Origin: Allodiplogaster sudhausi
Lineage: Eukaryota > Nematoda > Chromadorea > Rhabditida > Diplogasteridae
DNA length: 64,000 nt
Reading direction: 5' to 3'
NCBI GenBank assembly: GCA_945643635.1
Contig: CALZFC010000062.1
Location: forward strand, 383,501-447,500
Shown here: positions 25,280 through 36,762 of the stretch, piece after piece
Layout: each line of letters begins with the position of its first letter
How positions within the stretch are numbered: position 1 is the first letter of the stretch
Notes under the pieces: generated by a model
Seen by the model: the letters and a program-made list of their open reading frames with translations, nothing else
The model's database searches: none
Told to the model about the DNA's origin: nothing
Translations under genes and position numbers: made by a program

Positions 25280-28200
25280 AGAGAGAGAGAAGAGAAGAGA
25301 AAGAGAAGAGAGAGAGAGAGAGAGATAGAGAGAAAGAAAGAGAGCGCGAGAAGGGCGAGATGTTCATAATGGAAGCAAAGATCTAATATTACTGTTAAAA
25401 AAATACACCGCCACGGTGTATTTTTTTAGCAGTACATTAGCTCTGGCGAATGTGTATGCATATATGAAGAAATGTTCCCTTCCTTTTCTCTCTTCTCCAC
25501 GCACTCTTTCCTTGTGCTCTCGCATGCTCTCACAATCAGTGACAGTTCTTTTTTTTTATCTCCTTGAGAAGGTCGAGAGATAATGGAAAGAAGAGAGATA
25601 AAAGAGGACAGACAATTTCTACTGACACATTCGCGGGAGCAGTCCGTTAACCAGTGTTGTGTTCATATTGTATTCGCTCTTCTTTTTTCTCTTTTCTCCC
25701 TTCCTCACTCTCTTCCCTTCTAACACCTCTCTCTCTCTCTATCTCTCGCTCTCTAGTTGATCGGGACGGTCCTTTGTCCATCTCCGTCTCTCTGCGCGAA
25801 CACGCGTGGGTCCTTCGTGTGTCTTTGCCCGGTCGGGTTCGAGGATCGCGGGAATGGCTCCTGCATCGGTGAGAGAATCACTTTCCTTCTCCCGCATTCA
25901 CCTCTCAGAGTGGCTCTCTCTCCCCCTTTCTTTCTCTCTCTCGCGTTTTCTCTCCGATGCCCTTTCCCCTTGTAGACATCGACGAGTGTGCCTCATCGGG
26001 GGAGCCGTGTGCCCGTGACCGTGGAGAGCTGTGCCTGAACACGTCGGGTTCCTTCCACTGTGCATGCGGAGATGGCTGGAGGAGGGAGGGCGAGCACTGC
26101 ACTGGTTCGTGGCTCTTTCCCCTCCACTCTTGCCTGCCTTGCTGCCAATCTACGCCCTCTTCTCTCTCTATGATCCATTTATCCTCCAATGAAAAGGAAG
26201 TTCATTGAAGATGTCGACGAATGCGCAGAAGCTGGCGAAGCAGCTTGTGGACCGAATGCTCTCTGCGATAATAAGGTATCCTCTCTTTCTCGTTTCTCAA
26301 ATCCTCGAATCATTTGTCGTTCAAGGTGCCTTTTGCTTAATGACATAAAATATATTTTGTTTAAATGAATAGAAAGGACTCTCAGCCTGGCGGATTCGAA
26401 TGCGAGTGCTTGGATGGCTTCCTCCGCCGCTCGTCTGAGGCGCTCTGCGAGGACGTGGACGAGTGCATGGACTCAGCGCCCTGCCACCCGACCGCCATCT
26501 GCACTAATCTTATCGGTCGCTATCACTCTCTCCATCTCTTCCTCTTTCTGCTTCTCATGCCCTATCTCTCTCTGTCTCGCTGTCTCTCTGACTCTCTCTC
26601 CATCTCTGCTTCTCATGCCCCCTCTCTCTCTCTGTCTCGCTGTCTTCATCTCTCTCCCTTCCAGGCTCTTTCCACTGCGAGTGCATGGACGGCTATGTCG
26701 GCAACGGCTTCCTCTGCCATGGTGAGAAGCTGACGATGAGAATTTTTTTTATTTTTGCTTCAAAGTACATATAGGAGATTACAACACGTAAATTATGAAC
26801 AATCTTTTCTCTTTAAAGAATAACAATGGTTGCCAGAGAGCATTCTCTATCCGATCGCGAACGACTCTCTGATGCTGCAGAGGGCGGAGAGCACCGTCGC
26901 AGCTGTGCCTCTCGCACAGCCACTCCGGTTCTGTGGACGGACATTCCAGACTGCTTATGTTAGAAGAACGAGAGAGAGAGCGAGAGAGAGAGAAATAAAT
27001 AGAGAGAAAGAGAGAGAGAGAGAGCAAGGAAACAACGATGGATGAACAGACGTGAACAATGCATTGATGGAGAACACAAGAACTCGTTTTCCTTTTTTTC
27101 CTTCAAGAGATTGTTCACTGAATATTTGTAACGAAATTCAATTACAAATATTTGTAAGTGAACAATCTCTTGAAGCAGAGTGGTTTCGGTGCGTATTCTT
27201 GTGAAGAGAGCAATGCTTGTGCTGTGACTTTGTTACCACAAGAAAGACGAATTGAAAGAACGCCGCAACGAGAAAGACGTTCATCTACTCTCAGGTCTCC
27301 TCGAACGGCTTGATCTCCTTCGACTCGGAGGTGCCTCGTCTGCTGGAGGCTGCCCCCGATTCCTACCACGCCCCCGCTCTGCTCCCTCTCCACACCAGAT
27401 TCGACTACGCCGTCGACGGCATGGTCGCGTACACTTATGTTAATGGTACGCATTGGTGGAGGTGTACGCACTCGCGTAGAAGGCACTGGTTAATCCAGAG
27501 AGACGGAAACAAAAAAAGAAAGAGAAAATAGTATACATACATACATGCATAAAAAAGCTAATTAAATGGAGAAAGAACTAGAAAAGTAGAGATAGAGAGA
27601 CAGAAACAGAAACAAATTGAAAGAACACAAAGAAGGAGAGTTGAGAGAACGAAAGAGTGAACACAGAGAAAGAGAGTTTCGGGAGAGAAGGAGAAGGCTA
27701 GAACACAGAGAAAAATAGTTGATGGTGAGAGAGAGAGGGGGCACAGAGAAAGACAGTTGCGAGAGAGAGAGAGAGGGGGAGATAACAGAGAAAGAGAATT
27801 GAGAGAGAGAGAGAACGATTCCCTTCCCCACCAGACTCTGACACGGCTTCTCGCGGTCTCCTCCAGCGAGCTGCCAAGTCGATCGCTGCACAGATGCACA
27901 TGCCTGAGGCACCCGTGCTCCATCTTCATATTTTCACCTTTGACGACATGAAGGACAAAGAGAACGGCAAGGTAAATCCATCTCTCTCTTCCCTCTAATT
28001 CCTCTTTTCGTTCTCCCTCTCTCTCTCTCTCTCGCTCTTTCGCTCTCTTTCACTCTTTCTCCTCTCTCTCCTCTCTCCTCATAAACAGCAAGTTCAGCGT
28101 AACTCGTTCCAAGTTGTCATCTCCACTCTCGAGATTCCCGTCGAGACAACTTACGTCGCTTTTCTCTATGAGAAGATCGCCTCAAAAGGCCAGTATCGGC

Positions 28201-28625
28201 TTTCAATTTAAAAACTGTTTATTTATTTGAATAAAAATTATATTGGGAGAATAAGAAAATACTATTAATCTTTGCGCACCCCAGTAAGTCCTGTGATTGC
28301 TGAAAATGAAACGAATGGATGAATCTCTCAAGCCTCTCGCTCAGATGGCTCAGTGGCCGGCATTTCGTGTCCAGCATTCTACGACGCGCTGCCTGTCGAA
28401 TTCCTTGAAAGCAAGGCTGGTCTTCTTCTTTTGTCTGCTCTTATGATGAGTATTAATAGAAAGATAAAAGAATGGAATACAAGGAAGAGAGAGAAAGAGA
28501 AAAAGATCTCGTGTAGTCCAACACGGCTCGGCCCGGCTCGTGGCTCTTCTCCCTGGGCGACCCGATCCCCGTTCTCTGCCCCGCAGGGACCACGTCCCCT
28601 CCTCTCTGCACTCAACGTTAGGACG

Positions 28626-28664
<39 letters not shown>

Positions 28665-29941
28665 CTATCTCTTTCTTTCTCTTACGCCTTTGTCTCTCTC
28701 ACCTTTCTTTCTCCAATCTTTCCAACTTTCTTTATGTATATGTTTCTCTTTCTCTCGCTCATACTTTCTCTTTCTCCCCTCTCTTTGCCTCTCTTTCTTT
28801 CCCTCTCTTTTTCCCTCTCTCTTTCTCTATCTTTCTTTTTCTCTCTTTCCCTCTTTCTTTCCCTCTCTCTTTCCATCCCCCCCTCTCTCTTTCCCTCTCT
28901 CTCCCCCTCTCTCTCTTTCCCTCTCCCTCCTCCTCTTCTCTTTCCCTCTCCCTCCTCTTCCTCTCTCTTTCCCTCTCTGCCTCAGACTGCTCGGTTGGCA
29001 GATGGGGTCTTGACTGCTCGCAGGCCTGCCACTGCTCCGCCGACCTCCCCTGCGACTATGCGAGTGGCGCATGTTCCTCAGGCAAGTGCTCCGCTGGCTT
29101 CACCGGACCAGCTTGCAATGAGGGTACGGTATATTTCTCGGACGTAGTCTATAGATTACGGTAGTCATCTCTGATTCGTGAGTGGTGTTGTGCTAAGCAA
29201 TATACAGGCAGTTAATTATTTACACGCCACACGCCACACGCCACACGCCCTTAAAAAGTGATTAATTACACGCCACACGCCACCATTTGTGATTATTTAC
29301 ACGCCGCACGCCATTTTTTACTTTTTTACACGCCGCACGCAATTGGTCCGTATTTTTTGCACGCCGCACGCCACAAATTTATTTTCTTGGCTGGGGTTTT
29401 TTTATCGTGTTCAGTAGGTTTATAGTAGTTTTTTTCTCGGTATTTTAGTCTCTTTCTCTATTTCCCGTCTTCCTTTACTCCTCTTCTCACACTTTAATAA
29501 AAAGGAACAACCAAATAAGGAAATGAGAAAGGCAATGTGTAGGGAACCATGACACAGAGAAAGATAGTTAATCTGCAATCATATAATCTAAGCAGCTATG
29601 AGATTGTACGGCTAGAATGCAGACGTCAAGGCTCTCGAAGGAAGAAAGAAAGAGTTGCTGGTCTCTGAGTTGTCGCTGCACTTCTACAGCCACAACTTCA
29701 GCATCCCGAAGTTCATTGGCTCGTGCAAGGCATTCCCGCATTAGATGCTGAAGCAGTGGCCGCATTCGCACTGCACAATCTCTGACCTCCCCCTGTTTCT
29801 CACTGCACCGTTCTTATTCGTCTTCGATGTCTGCAGTCAGAGTCGCTGCTTCGGACTCAGACTGGCAGGGAGTCATCGGTGAGGGAGAAGGTGAAGCGGC
29901 GGCCACGTCATGCCCATTTGTACTCTCTTGCTCAAATTCAA

Positions 29942-29976
<35 letters not shown>

Positions 29977-32900
29977 GTCTCTCGTATATAGCCTGAAGGC
30001 GAATGAGTTGCTATCTGAAGGCGAATGAGTTGCTAGTTTTGAAGTGGTGAAGTCCCTCAGCCTAAATTTTGCCATACAGGTATGTACATATGTATGTATG
30101 TAGATACACAGATGCATGAGGTGGATTACACACTCAGTTTCACTTTCATTTGTTTTCAAAGTCACAAATTGTTACGCAAACCGAGGATATTCAGAAGCAC
30201 TTGGAGTGTGGGATAACCGAGAAAGAGATGCCATCTTACTCAACTTGTTAGAAGTGACAGAAGAAGAAATGAGAAGAAAGAAAAGAAAGGACAGAAGACA
30301 AGGAGAAAGAGAAGAAAGCACCCTCTCCACTTCTCTCTCTTTCTCTCCTCTCCTCGAATCTGAATTTCTCCGGGAATCTCTGCCACGAACATTCTGGCGG
30401 GCTCCAATTCCAAATCCGAGGAGTCGATGAGAATGTTAGAGAAAAAGTGCAGGATAAGTAAATGGAGCTGTGGATAGCCGTTCTGCTCAAGCACTGCTCC
30501 GAGAGAGTCGACGACGAATTCCGGAACGAGCTTTTAAACTAGAGCAACAATTCTTTATCAAACGGATTGTTTCCCTCTTTCTCCTGCAGACGATGCACCA
30601 GGGGAGACAACAGGAAGTGAAGATCAGCTAGGAAGGGCATTGCCTGCTCATAGTGTCCGTCTTCTCCATCACTTCCCTGGCGCTAAAGAGACTAGAATAC
30701 AGAAGACTAAGAAGAGGAGACAGAGAGCGAAAAGAAATGGAGGGGGAGATGGAGAGGCAGTGCGAATGCGGCCACTGCTTCTGCTTCGAATGCGGGAATG
30801 CCTTGCACGAGCCAATGAACTTCGGAATGCTGAAGTTGTGGCTGTAGAAGTGCAGCGACAACTCAGAGACCAGCAGCTCTTTCTTTCTTCCTTCGAGAGC
30901 CTCGACGTCTGCATTCTAGCCGTACAATCTCATAGCTGCTTAGATTATATGATTGCAGGTTAACTATCTTTCTCTGTGTCATGGTTCCCTACACATTGCC
31001 TTTCTCATTTCCTTATTTGGTTGTTCCTTTTTATTAAAGTGTGAGAAGAGGAGTAAAGGAAGACGGGAAATTGAGAAAGATACTAAAATACCGAGAAAAA
31101 AAACTACTATAAACCTACCGAACACGATAAAAAAAACCCCAGCCAAGAAAATAAATTTGTGGCGTGCGGCGTGCAAAAAATACGGACCAATTTCGTGTGG
31201 CGTGTAAAAAAGAAAAAAATGGCGTGCGGCGTGTAAATAATCACAAATGGTGGCGTGTGGCGTGTAAATAATTAATTGCCCAATATAGAGTGGCGCTCAA
31301 AGAAACGTGAGCTTTTGGTTTTTCACAAATATTATCCGTCAACGTTTATGAAACTTCATGAAAGTTTCAGGGTTATTTATGTATACTGTCAGAATTATAG
31401 TTGCTGATTATTGGTTTCATTTATCCGCTACAGGGCTAGAAAAAATCAATAATTAGAATTACCCAGTTTTGCCCATTTATGAGTGCTAGACAAAATGATT
31501 TATTTCTTTGGTATTCTGGTATTTTTATTGGATAAATGGTTTAGCTGTATTCTAGAACATCTCTACGATAACTTTTTGGTCTAATAGCTCTTTTCTCACA
31601 TACGGTTACATGCTGTCTGCCTCCAGGTCGCGATCCATGCACGCGGCTCGAGATGCAGAAGGTATAGGAGTATAAAATCGATCATTTACTGCTATACCTA
31701 TGGTGATAATAATTATAACATATTCGCAGAGAATCATTTAATTTATTCAGAAGGCTATTTGAGTTGAGGAAATTAGGTGTCAGCTTTTTGTGCACACTTT
31801 GGATACCACGGCCAACTTTGGTCCACAGCTCGGAAGTGCGAAAAGTGATGTTGTGCAGGGATCCGTGTTTGGAAAACCGTTTTACCTATCTACAGTGATA
31901 GTAAATAGGCTTTTCCACATTCAGAAGACCTATTTCGCTTCAGGCTTGATGAGGCCACAAGGAACAGTAGATCGTTTGAATGTACTCTTGCATAGGGTAG
32001 CACGGTGTGTTGACAGCTGTCTGTTCTAGATCAATCACAACTTTAAATTAGCTAATTCAGATTAAGACTATTGCAGAACTCTCTGTTGTGTCCTTTAGAG
32101 TGTTTTTGATACGATCTAAAAAAAATTTGGGTTTGTTTCCTACTTTATAGGGCATCGCACTACTCTATGCAATGGAACATTCAGACGGTCTACCACTCCC
32201 CTTGTGGCCTCGTGAAGCCAGGGATGAAGTAGGTCTTCCGAATGTAGAAATGCCTATTAACTATCATTATAGATAGGCAAACCCGTTTTCCAACCACGGG
32301 TACACCATAAATGCGCAAAACTGGGTAATTCGAATTATTGATTTTTTTCTAGCCCTGTAGTGGATCAATGAAACCAATAATCAGCAACTATAATTCTGAC
32401 AGTATACATAAATAACCCTGAAACTTTCATGAAGTTTCATAAACGTTAACGGATAATATTTGTGAAAAACCAAAAGTTCACGTTTCTCTGAGCGCCACTA
32501 TAAGTATCTTGAAGACATTGACGAGTGCGCCTCGCTGGACTGCGGCGAGCACGCGGTCTGCGTGAATCTGCACGGCAGCCATGAATGTCGCTGTGACAAG
32601 GGATTCCGATACGTGGACGGCGTCTGCCGGGGTCAGAAGCATTCATCATTCATTACGGTTTTTCATGGTTATATACGATAGTCATCTTTTCTCTCTCCGA
32701 CAATGACCCAGCACCTGACAGACATTGAACCCGTGCCATTCGCATCATACTTCGGAAATACAACTAACAAAAGCCATCCTCCGTTTTCTTGAGAGTTGAG
32801 CCGCTGCGAGCGCCGTTACGGCGTTGCGTGCCACGCACTCGCGGAGTGCGAGGAGGAACACGGAGGAGAGGCGCGTTGCCTGTGCCAGCCACCGGCTAGA

Positions 32901-33992
32901 GGGGACGGCTTCATTTGCGAGATCAGTGGAGGTCGGAAGATAGAGACAGAGAGAGAGAGGAGAGAGACAGAGAGAGAGAGAGACAGAGAGAGAGCGAGAG
33001 AGAGTGAGAGGGAATGATTTTATATACATATTTTCAAGGTTTATGAAGCAAAATAAGGTGTGATAAAAGCTGTTTCTAATGTTGAATCCCTTGATGTCTC
33101 CAGACGACGTCGACGATTCTTTTCTCGCTGCGTCAGAGGCTGACGAGGACGTCTTTGAGCTGCTGCCCGAGGCACTCGCCACCACAACAGCCACCCCTCC
33201 ACCCGCCACCACCACGCAGCTTCTCCTGTTCGGAGGAGCACTGGGAGGTGCGCGGGCAGGGAGAGAGAGAGAGAGAGGTGGAGAGAGATGTGGAGGGAAA
33301 GAGAAAGTTGGAGAGAGAGAGGTGAAGAGAGACAAAGATTTGGGGGGTGAGAGCATGATAAAGAAATGAATAAAAGTGTAACAATTACTTTTGTAGACAT
33401 TTTTTTTGCCCTTTTTGTGTAAAAATTAAACCATATTTTTTGTGATTTTCAGTTCGCCCTTCCCAATCGACACCGCCCGTCTCTTCATCACTGTCCCCTC
33501 CCACCGTCGCGACTTCAAGTTTGCACACTGGAACGCGTTAGTATTTAATGCTTCTCTCTTTCTCTCTCTCTCCCTCTCTCTTTCTTTCCCCCTTTCTGGC
33601 TCTCTCTTTCTCTCTCTCCCTCTCTCTCTCTTTCTTTCCCCCTTTCTGGCTCTCTTTCTCTCTCTCCCTCTCTGAGGCCCTTCTTTCTCTCTCCGCGTTC
33701 TCTCCATCTCTCTTTCTTTATGCAGTTCTCTTCTTCATCCTCCCTTCTCTTCTCTGCTTTCTCTGGTTTACTCTCGTCTGCGTCGCGTTGGCCGTCTGCT
33801 GCAGAAAGTTAGTACAAAATAGGTAATAAATTTTCATTTAATTTTCCCGCCGAACCTCGCGATCGCTGAATCTTCCCTTCAAGACGCCGCTCTCAACGAC
33901 AAGCAAGAGTGGGTGCTGCTGCGTACGATGGCCTCTGGCCTCCAGAGAGTAGCCCCTCTTCCGCCTTCACTTCGAGACCGTATTATGCTTGA
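19308..33992 (+). CDS. dex-1: DEX-1-like type I membrane protein with two NIDO domains and multiple EGF modules
   Basis: Predicted 1,148-residue cell-surface protein. C. elegans DEX-1, which shapes dendrites and epithelial or seam-cell matrix, has the same plan. Exon ends: 19308-19431, 19497-19600, 19709-19795, 21086-21221, 21532-21641, 21972-22073, 22243-22371, 22495-22681, 22924-23049, 24457-24629, 24829-24916, 25101-25207, 25757-25868, 25976-26104, 26211-26275, 26377-26515, 26665-26721, 26837-26958, 27295-27445, 27835-27971, 28089-28188, 28345-28394, 28517-28616, 28986-29123, 32515-32631, 32794-32931, 33104-33247, 33453-33536, 33726-33807, 33884-33992. Order: signal peptide, NIDO 1 (LYPYG, HRDGSIWF, PLIAAFWD), Cys-rich module, EGF_CA (DINEC), Ser/Pro/Thr linker, EGF run (DIDEC, DVDEC), NIDO 2 (VSSNGLISFDS), Cys-rich module, EGFs, Ser/Thr/Pro stalk, one membrane span (LLFFILPSLLCFLWF) and a basic tail ending YYA. 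Exons 21-23 and 28-30 are the least certain. Confidence 0.85.
23228..24363. mobile_element. Tc1/mariner-type long-TIR element in dex-1 intron 9
   Basis: A 1,136-bp inverted-repeat element is flanked by TA on both sides. The left end reads CAGTCCCGCCCATTATCTTG and the right end is its near-perfect complement. The arms (23228-23681 and 23935-24363) match over more than 400 bp, and the spacer is about 250 bp. There is no transposase frame, so it is non-autonomous. The immediate flanks are ATGTACAT microsatellite. Confidence 0.88.
25389..25433. repeat. Short perfect-type hairpin in dex-1 intron 12
   Basis: TTAAAAAAATACACCG and its complement surround a 3-base loop. It lies between the (GA)n and (CT)n tracts of the same intron. 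Confidence 0.7.
27104..27176. repeat. Hairpin repeat in dex-1 intron 18
   Basis: CTTCAAGAGATTGTTCAC at the left is repeated as its exact complement at the right. An inner arm, ATATTTGTAA/TTACAAATAT, is also paired. It could be a small MITE or an old palindromic insertion. Confidence 0.7.
28189..28344 (+). other. Candidate GC-AG intron in dex-1
   Basis: The open frame preserving NIDO 2 requires a phase-1 donor. The only GT nearby (28193) is phase 2, and no acceptor upstream of exon 22 matches that. GC at 28189 (AAAAG, then GCCAGT) gives phase 1. The donor is weaker than the PDK and STARD3 examples, and the acceptor could be 28344 or 28353. Confidence 0.45.
28629..28985 (+). repeat. (CT)n-rich tract filling dex-1 intron 23
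   Basis: The intron upstream of the Cys-rich module exon is almost wholly CT/CTTT repeat and runs straight into the acceptor CTCAG. Open frames here are Ser/Leu/Pro artefacts. Confidence 0.85.
29205..31280. mobile_element. Long fold-back element with ACACGCC sub-terminal repeats in dex-1 intron 24
   Basis: The ends are inverted copies of GGCAGTTAATTATTTACACG. Tandem ACACGCC/GCACGCC units follow inside each end. The arms match at least over 29205-29760 and 30755-31280, giving a stem of about 0.5 kb, with a loop of about 1 kb. CAATATA occurs next to both ends and may be the target duplication. Arm frames of about 67 codons mirror each other and are not evidence of a gene. Confidence 0.8.
31285..32503. 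mobile_element. TA-flanked inverted-repeat element next to the fold-back element
   Basis: The left end reads GTGGCGCTCAAAGAAACGTG and the right end is its near complement, with TATAG at both borders. Outer arms of about 200 bp match. Inner arms (about 31855-32000 and 32150-32300) also match, but the left side carries some 380 bp without a counterpart, so one arm was interrupted or the other deleted. It looks like a mariner-type MITE and abuts the ACACGCC element. Confidence 0.75.
33535..33700 (+). repeat. (CT)n tract in dex-1 intron 28
   Basis: Imperfect CT/CTTT repeats lie just downstream of the predicted donor at 33537 and upstream of the membrane-span exon. Confidence 0.8.
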
Positions 33993-34657
33993 ACGATAAT
34001 GTCCTGCCTTGCGTAACAAATCGTATCGCTCTTTTGTTTGTACAGCCCAGCCTCCATTGTCCACTAATTTAATCTTAAATCCTTTTTATAATCCTATTAA
34101 AAGGTTATGGTTCAAGTATCCTTAAGCTTCCAGAGGCCATTAACGTTTCTTTTCAATTCTCCTTCTACCGCCGAGTCTCACTTCAAATCGGGTAGCTTCA
34201 AAATTTTTATTTTTTCTTATTGATAATCCAAAGAACTGTGCGCGCAAATACGTATATTGTCAATGGCAATTATGTATAATAAAACTATTGACAACTTGTA
34301 AACATAGCTGAATGTGATGGCGATTCGTGACTAATTCTAAGACTTTAGTCTAATGTACAGTCTGGCATCATTCATATTCAGCTTGCCAGACAAAAATTAA
34401 GAAGTCATCAAAAATGCAGTAAATAAATTGAATGAAATTGCAAACCAGCACAGTGATGTAAAGGGTTAGGAATCGCCCACTTCCACAAGTGCTCATTTCA
34501 AAGAACGCGTCACTAACGAAGCAGTCATGTTCTATGTACCTTCCTAACAGGGGCCTTTCTTTGTCTCATCGTCCACCACGTCTCCTCTCTTCCGTGCTCT
34601 CTCATTTATTCATTTCGAAGCACTGATCAGGCTCATTTTGAGATAAAATATACTGGG

Positions 34658-34697
<40 letters not shown>

Positions 34698-35330
34698 TCG
34701 CTATCAAAATAGAGACTAGTAGAGATGCTAGGAATGCGATGAATGAAGCGTGCCCGCCCTGCGAATGTTGTATGTGCAGAGGCATAGAAAATGTGCACAA
34801 AAGAAGAAGAACTCGCATTTCCAGTCAATTACTCATAGCCTCGTTCTCCTCGCTGCCATTCTCAGTTACATTTCAGAGAATCCACGACTTGCTGCTCCAT
34901 TTGTTTCCTCATCCAACATGTACCCGATGCAGTGTGTATTTCTCTATTTCCAAATAAATCTGACTTCTATTGAAATATATTCGTACACATGTACAAACAT
35001 ATGTAAGTAGCGCACACCCTATACTTCATTAGATGTAGCAACCTTCAGTTCCTCCTGAAAACATCTGTCCTCTTATTATTTTTTTAAAATTAAATTATTT
35101 GATCAGTAGCAACCTTATCTGGAAATCGAAAAGGTTTAATTTTTAAATTCGTTAGCAGATTACAAAGAAAAATCAAGAAATTTGCAGCCATAGTTCAAGT
35201 GTAAAGTTCTGCGCACTATTCAGAGGAGTGGAAAGTGCAAGTTGGCCAGTATAAAAGCAGCGCCGGCTGTCATTTCACTCATCGCTCCTCGCTTCGCTCT
35301 CTTCCACTTGTCTTCTCCCTTCTCCTCGAA
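33993..35330. other. Intergenic region between dex-1-like and seven-span genes
   Basis: A polyadenylation-type AATAAA near 34277 fits the dex-1-like 3' end. A (GA)n tract lies at 34664-34693. A TATAAAAG box at 35252, about 80 bases before the start codon of the next gene, is a plausible core promoter. No gene is seen. Confidence 0.5.
35252..35259 (+). promoter_or_regulatory. Candidate TATA box for the seven-span gene
   Basis: TATAAAAG lies 79 bases upstream of the ATG, with a GC-rich start region after it. Position and sequence fit a core promoter, but no transcript data are available. Confidence 0.35.
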
Positions 35331-36762
35331 ATGGCCGACGCTGCAACCGACGCTGCCCCCGCCGCCCCCGAGGCGCCCGCCGCCGCGGAATCCCCCGCGC
35401 CCGCCGTTGAGGCTCCGGCCCCTCCCGCCGCCGCCAGCGGGGGAGCCGACCCGGCCAGCCTTCTTAAGCAGTACAGCGCCGAGTTCCAGAGCGCCGGAGA
35501 CGAGTACAAGGCCAAGGCACTCGCCCTCCAAGGAGTCAGCGTTTCCTTCAATTACCTCTCTCGCATTCTAAATCAACCATTTTCCCTTGCAGTCCGCCCA
35601 AGAGCTGGTCGCCTCCTACCAAGCCTCGCTTCTCGCCCAGAAGGACGCCGCCATTGCCGCCCTCTCCAACACGGCCGACGCCTCCGCGCCGCCGGCCAAG
35701 GTTTCGGCGAATTTTGAATCTGGATCCATATGGAATTTGAATCTTCCAGCTCACTTCTGCCAATTTTTTTATCTTAGCCATTTACATTTCTTCTTCCCCG
35801 ATTTCCTTCGACTATGAAAATGTATAAATGATTGAAATTTGACCAATTTCCTTGATCTTAATAATATGCGAATTCTTGCAGGTTCTGTCGATCTTCCTGT
35901 GGTCTTCGGTGCTGGTGCTGGGGGCGTCTGTGTCCTTCTCTCTCGGCGCCACTCTCCTCCACCACTTCGTCGGCGCCTTCCTGGGCGGCTTCGGCGCTGC
36001 CTTCGTTGCCCTCGCCGCCGTCCCCCTCTACGCCTACCACTCTTCCCTCAAGGAAGTACGTACATTTCTACACTTGTTCTTGGTCTAGAAAAGATTGATC
36101 TGAAAGAAAGTAAATGTTTGCAGTCGTCTCTGGCAGACAAGGAAGTCCGCTTCTCTCTGCTCGGCTACGCCAGCCTCGCCGGTCTCCTGCTCGGCTCAGC
36201 TTTCGCTCATCTCCACATCTACGCTGAGCCCTTCGCCTTTCTCCTCCCGGCCATCGCTGGAATTGTTTACTACGTCTGTTGCATAGTCTGAGATTGCCGA
36301 GTATTGATACCGTATCCAATCTCCCACATCCTACAGTATCCCTTCTTACAGTACGCCGCTCCCTCCGTTGGCTCATCCCGCGTGAACATGCTCGCCGCTT
36401 CCCTCGGCGGAGCGTTCGCTGCTCTCTTCGCCGTTGGAGTCCTTCTCGGCTCGGTCATCATACTTGTTATTATCCGAATATTTGTTAACATCAAAACATT
36501 TCAGGCGTCTGTCGTACCTGGCCTTCGCGACTCTCTACACCCTCGCAGGCTTCGTGGTGCTCCAGTACATCTACGCCCACGGGGCCGAGGTAAACAATTA
36601 CTTAGAAGTAAGGGTACGCAAAATCAATATAAAATGACTTGAATTCAGCCCTCTCACGCCTACCAGCTGGCGTATCTCACGGCGTACCTCTACGCGAAGG
36701 CTCTCGGCCTCTTCCTCTTCGGCTCGCACGAGCCATTCGTGGCAGACCGAGCCAGCGAGTAG
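35331..36762 (+). CDS. Seven-span membrane protein with Ala/Pro-rich N-terminus (BI-1/TMBIM-like topology)
   Basis: Exons: 35331-35534, 35593-35700, 35882-36055, 36124-36273, 36352 (or 36337)-36453, 36505-36589, 36649-36762, for about 311 residues. The N-terminus is Ala/Pro/Glu-rich and cytosolic-looking, then a coiled segment (SLLKQYSAEFQSAGDEYKAK) and seven hydrophobic spans: IFLWSSVLVLGASVSF, FVGAFLGGFGAAFVAL, LLGYASLAGLLLGSAF, PFAFLLPAIAGIVYY, MLAASLGGAFAALFAVGV, YLAFATLYTLAGFVVLQY and LAYLTAYLYAKALGLFLFG. The last two spans resemble the end of Bax-inhibitor-1/TMBIM proteins in spacing, but the characteristic Asp residues are missing, so the family call is weak. Exons 5 and 6 are out of phase by one base with every GT available. 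Function unknown. Confidence 0.75.

Noticed and set aside
28827..29072. CT-rich frame continuing into the Cys-rich exon
   Set aside because: The CT part is intron; the exon begins after CTCAG at 28985 and only then shows the cysteine pattern.
29568..30963. Two similar frames of about 67 codons on opposite strands
   Set aside because: They are the two arms of one inverted-repeat element, so the similarity comes from the repeat and not from two genes.
35839..36376. Alternative frames over the seven-span gene
   Set aside because: They are Arg/Pro-rich shadows; the chosen frame gives regular hydrophobic spans and proper splice phases.
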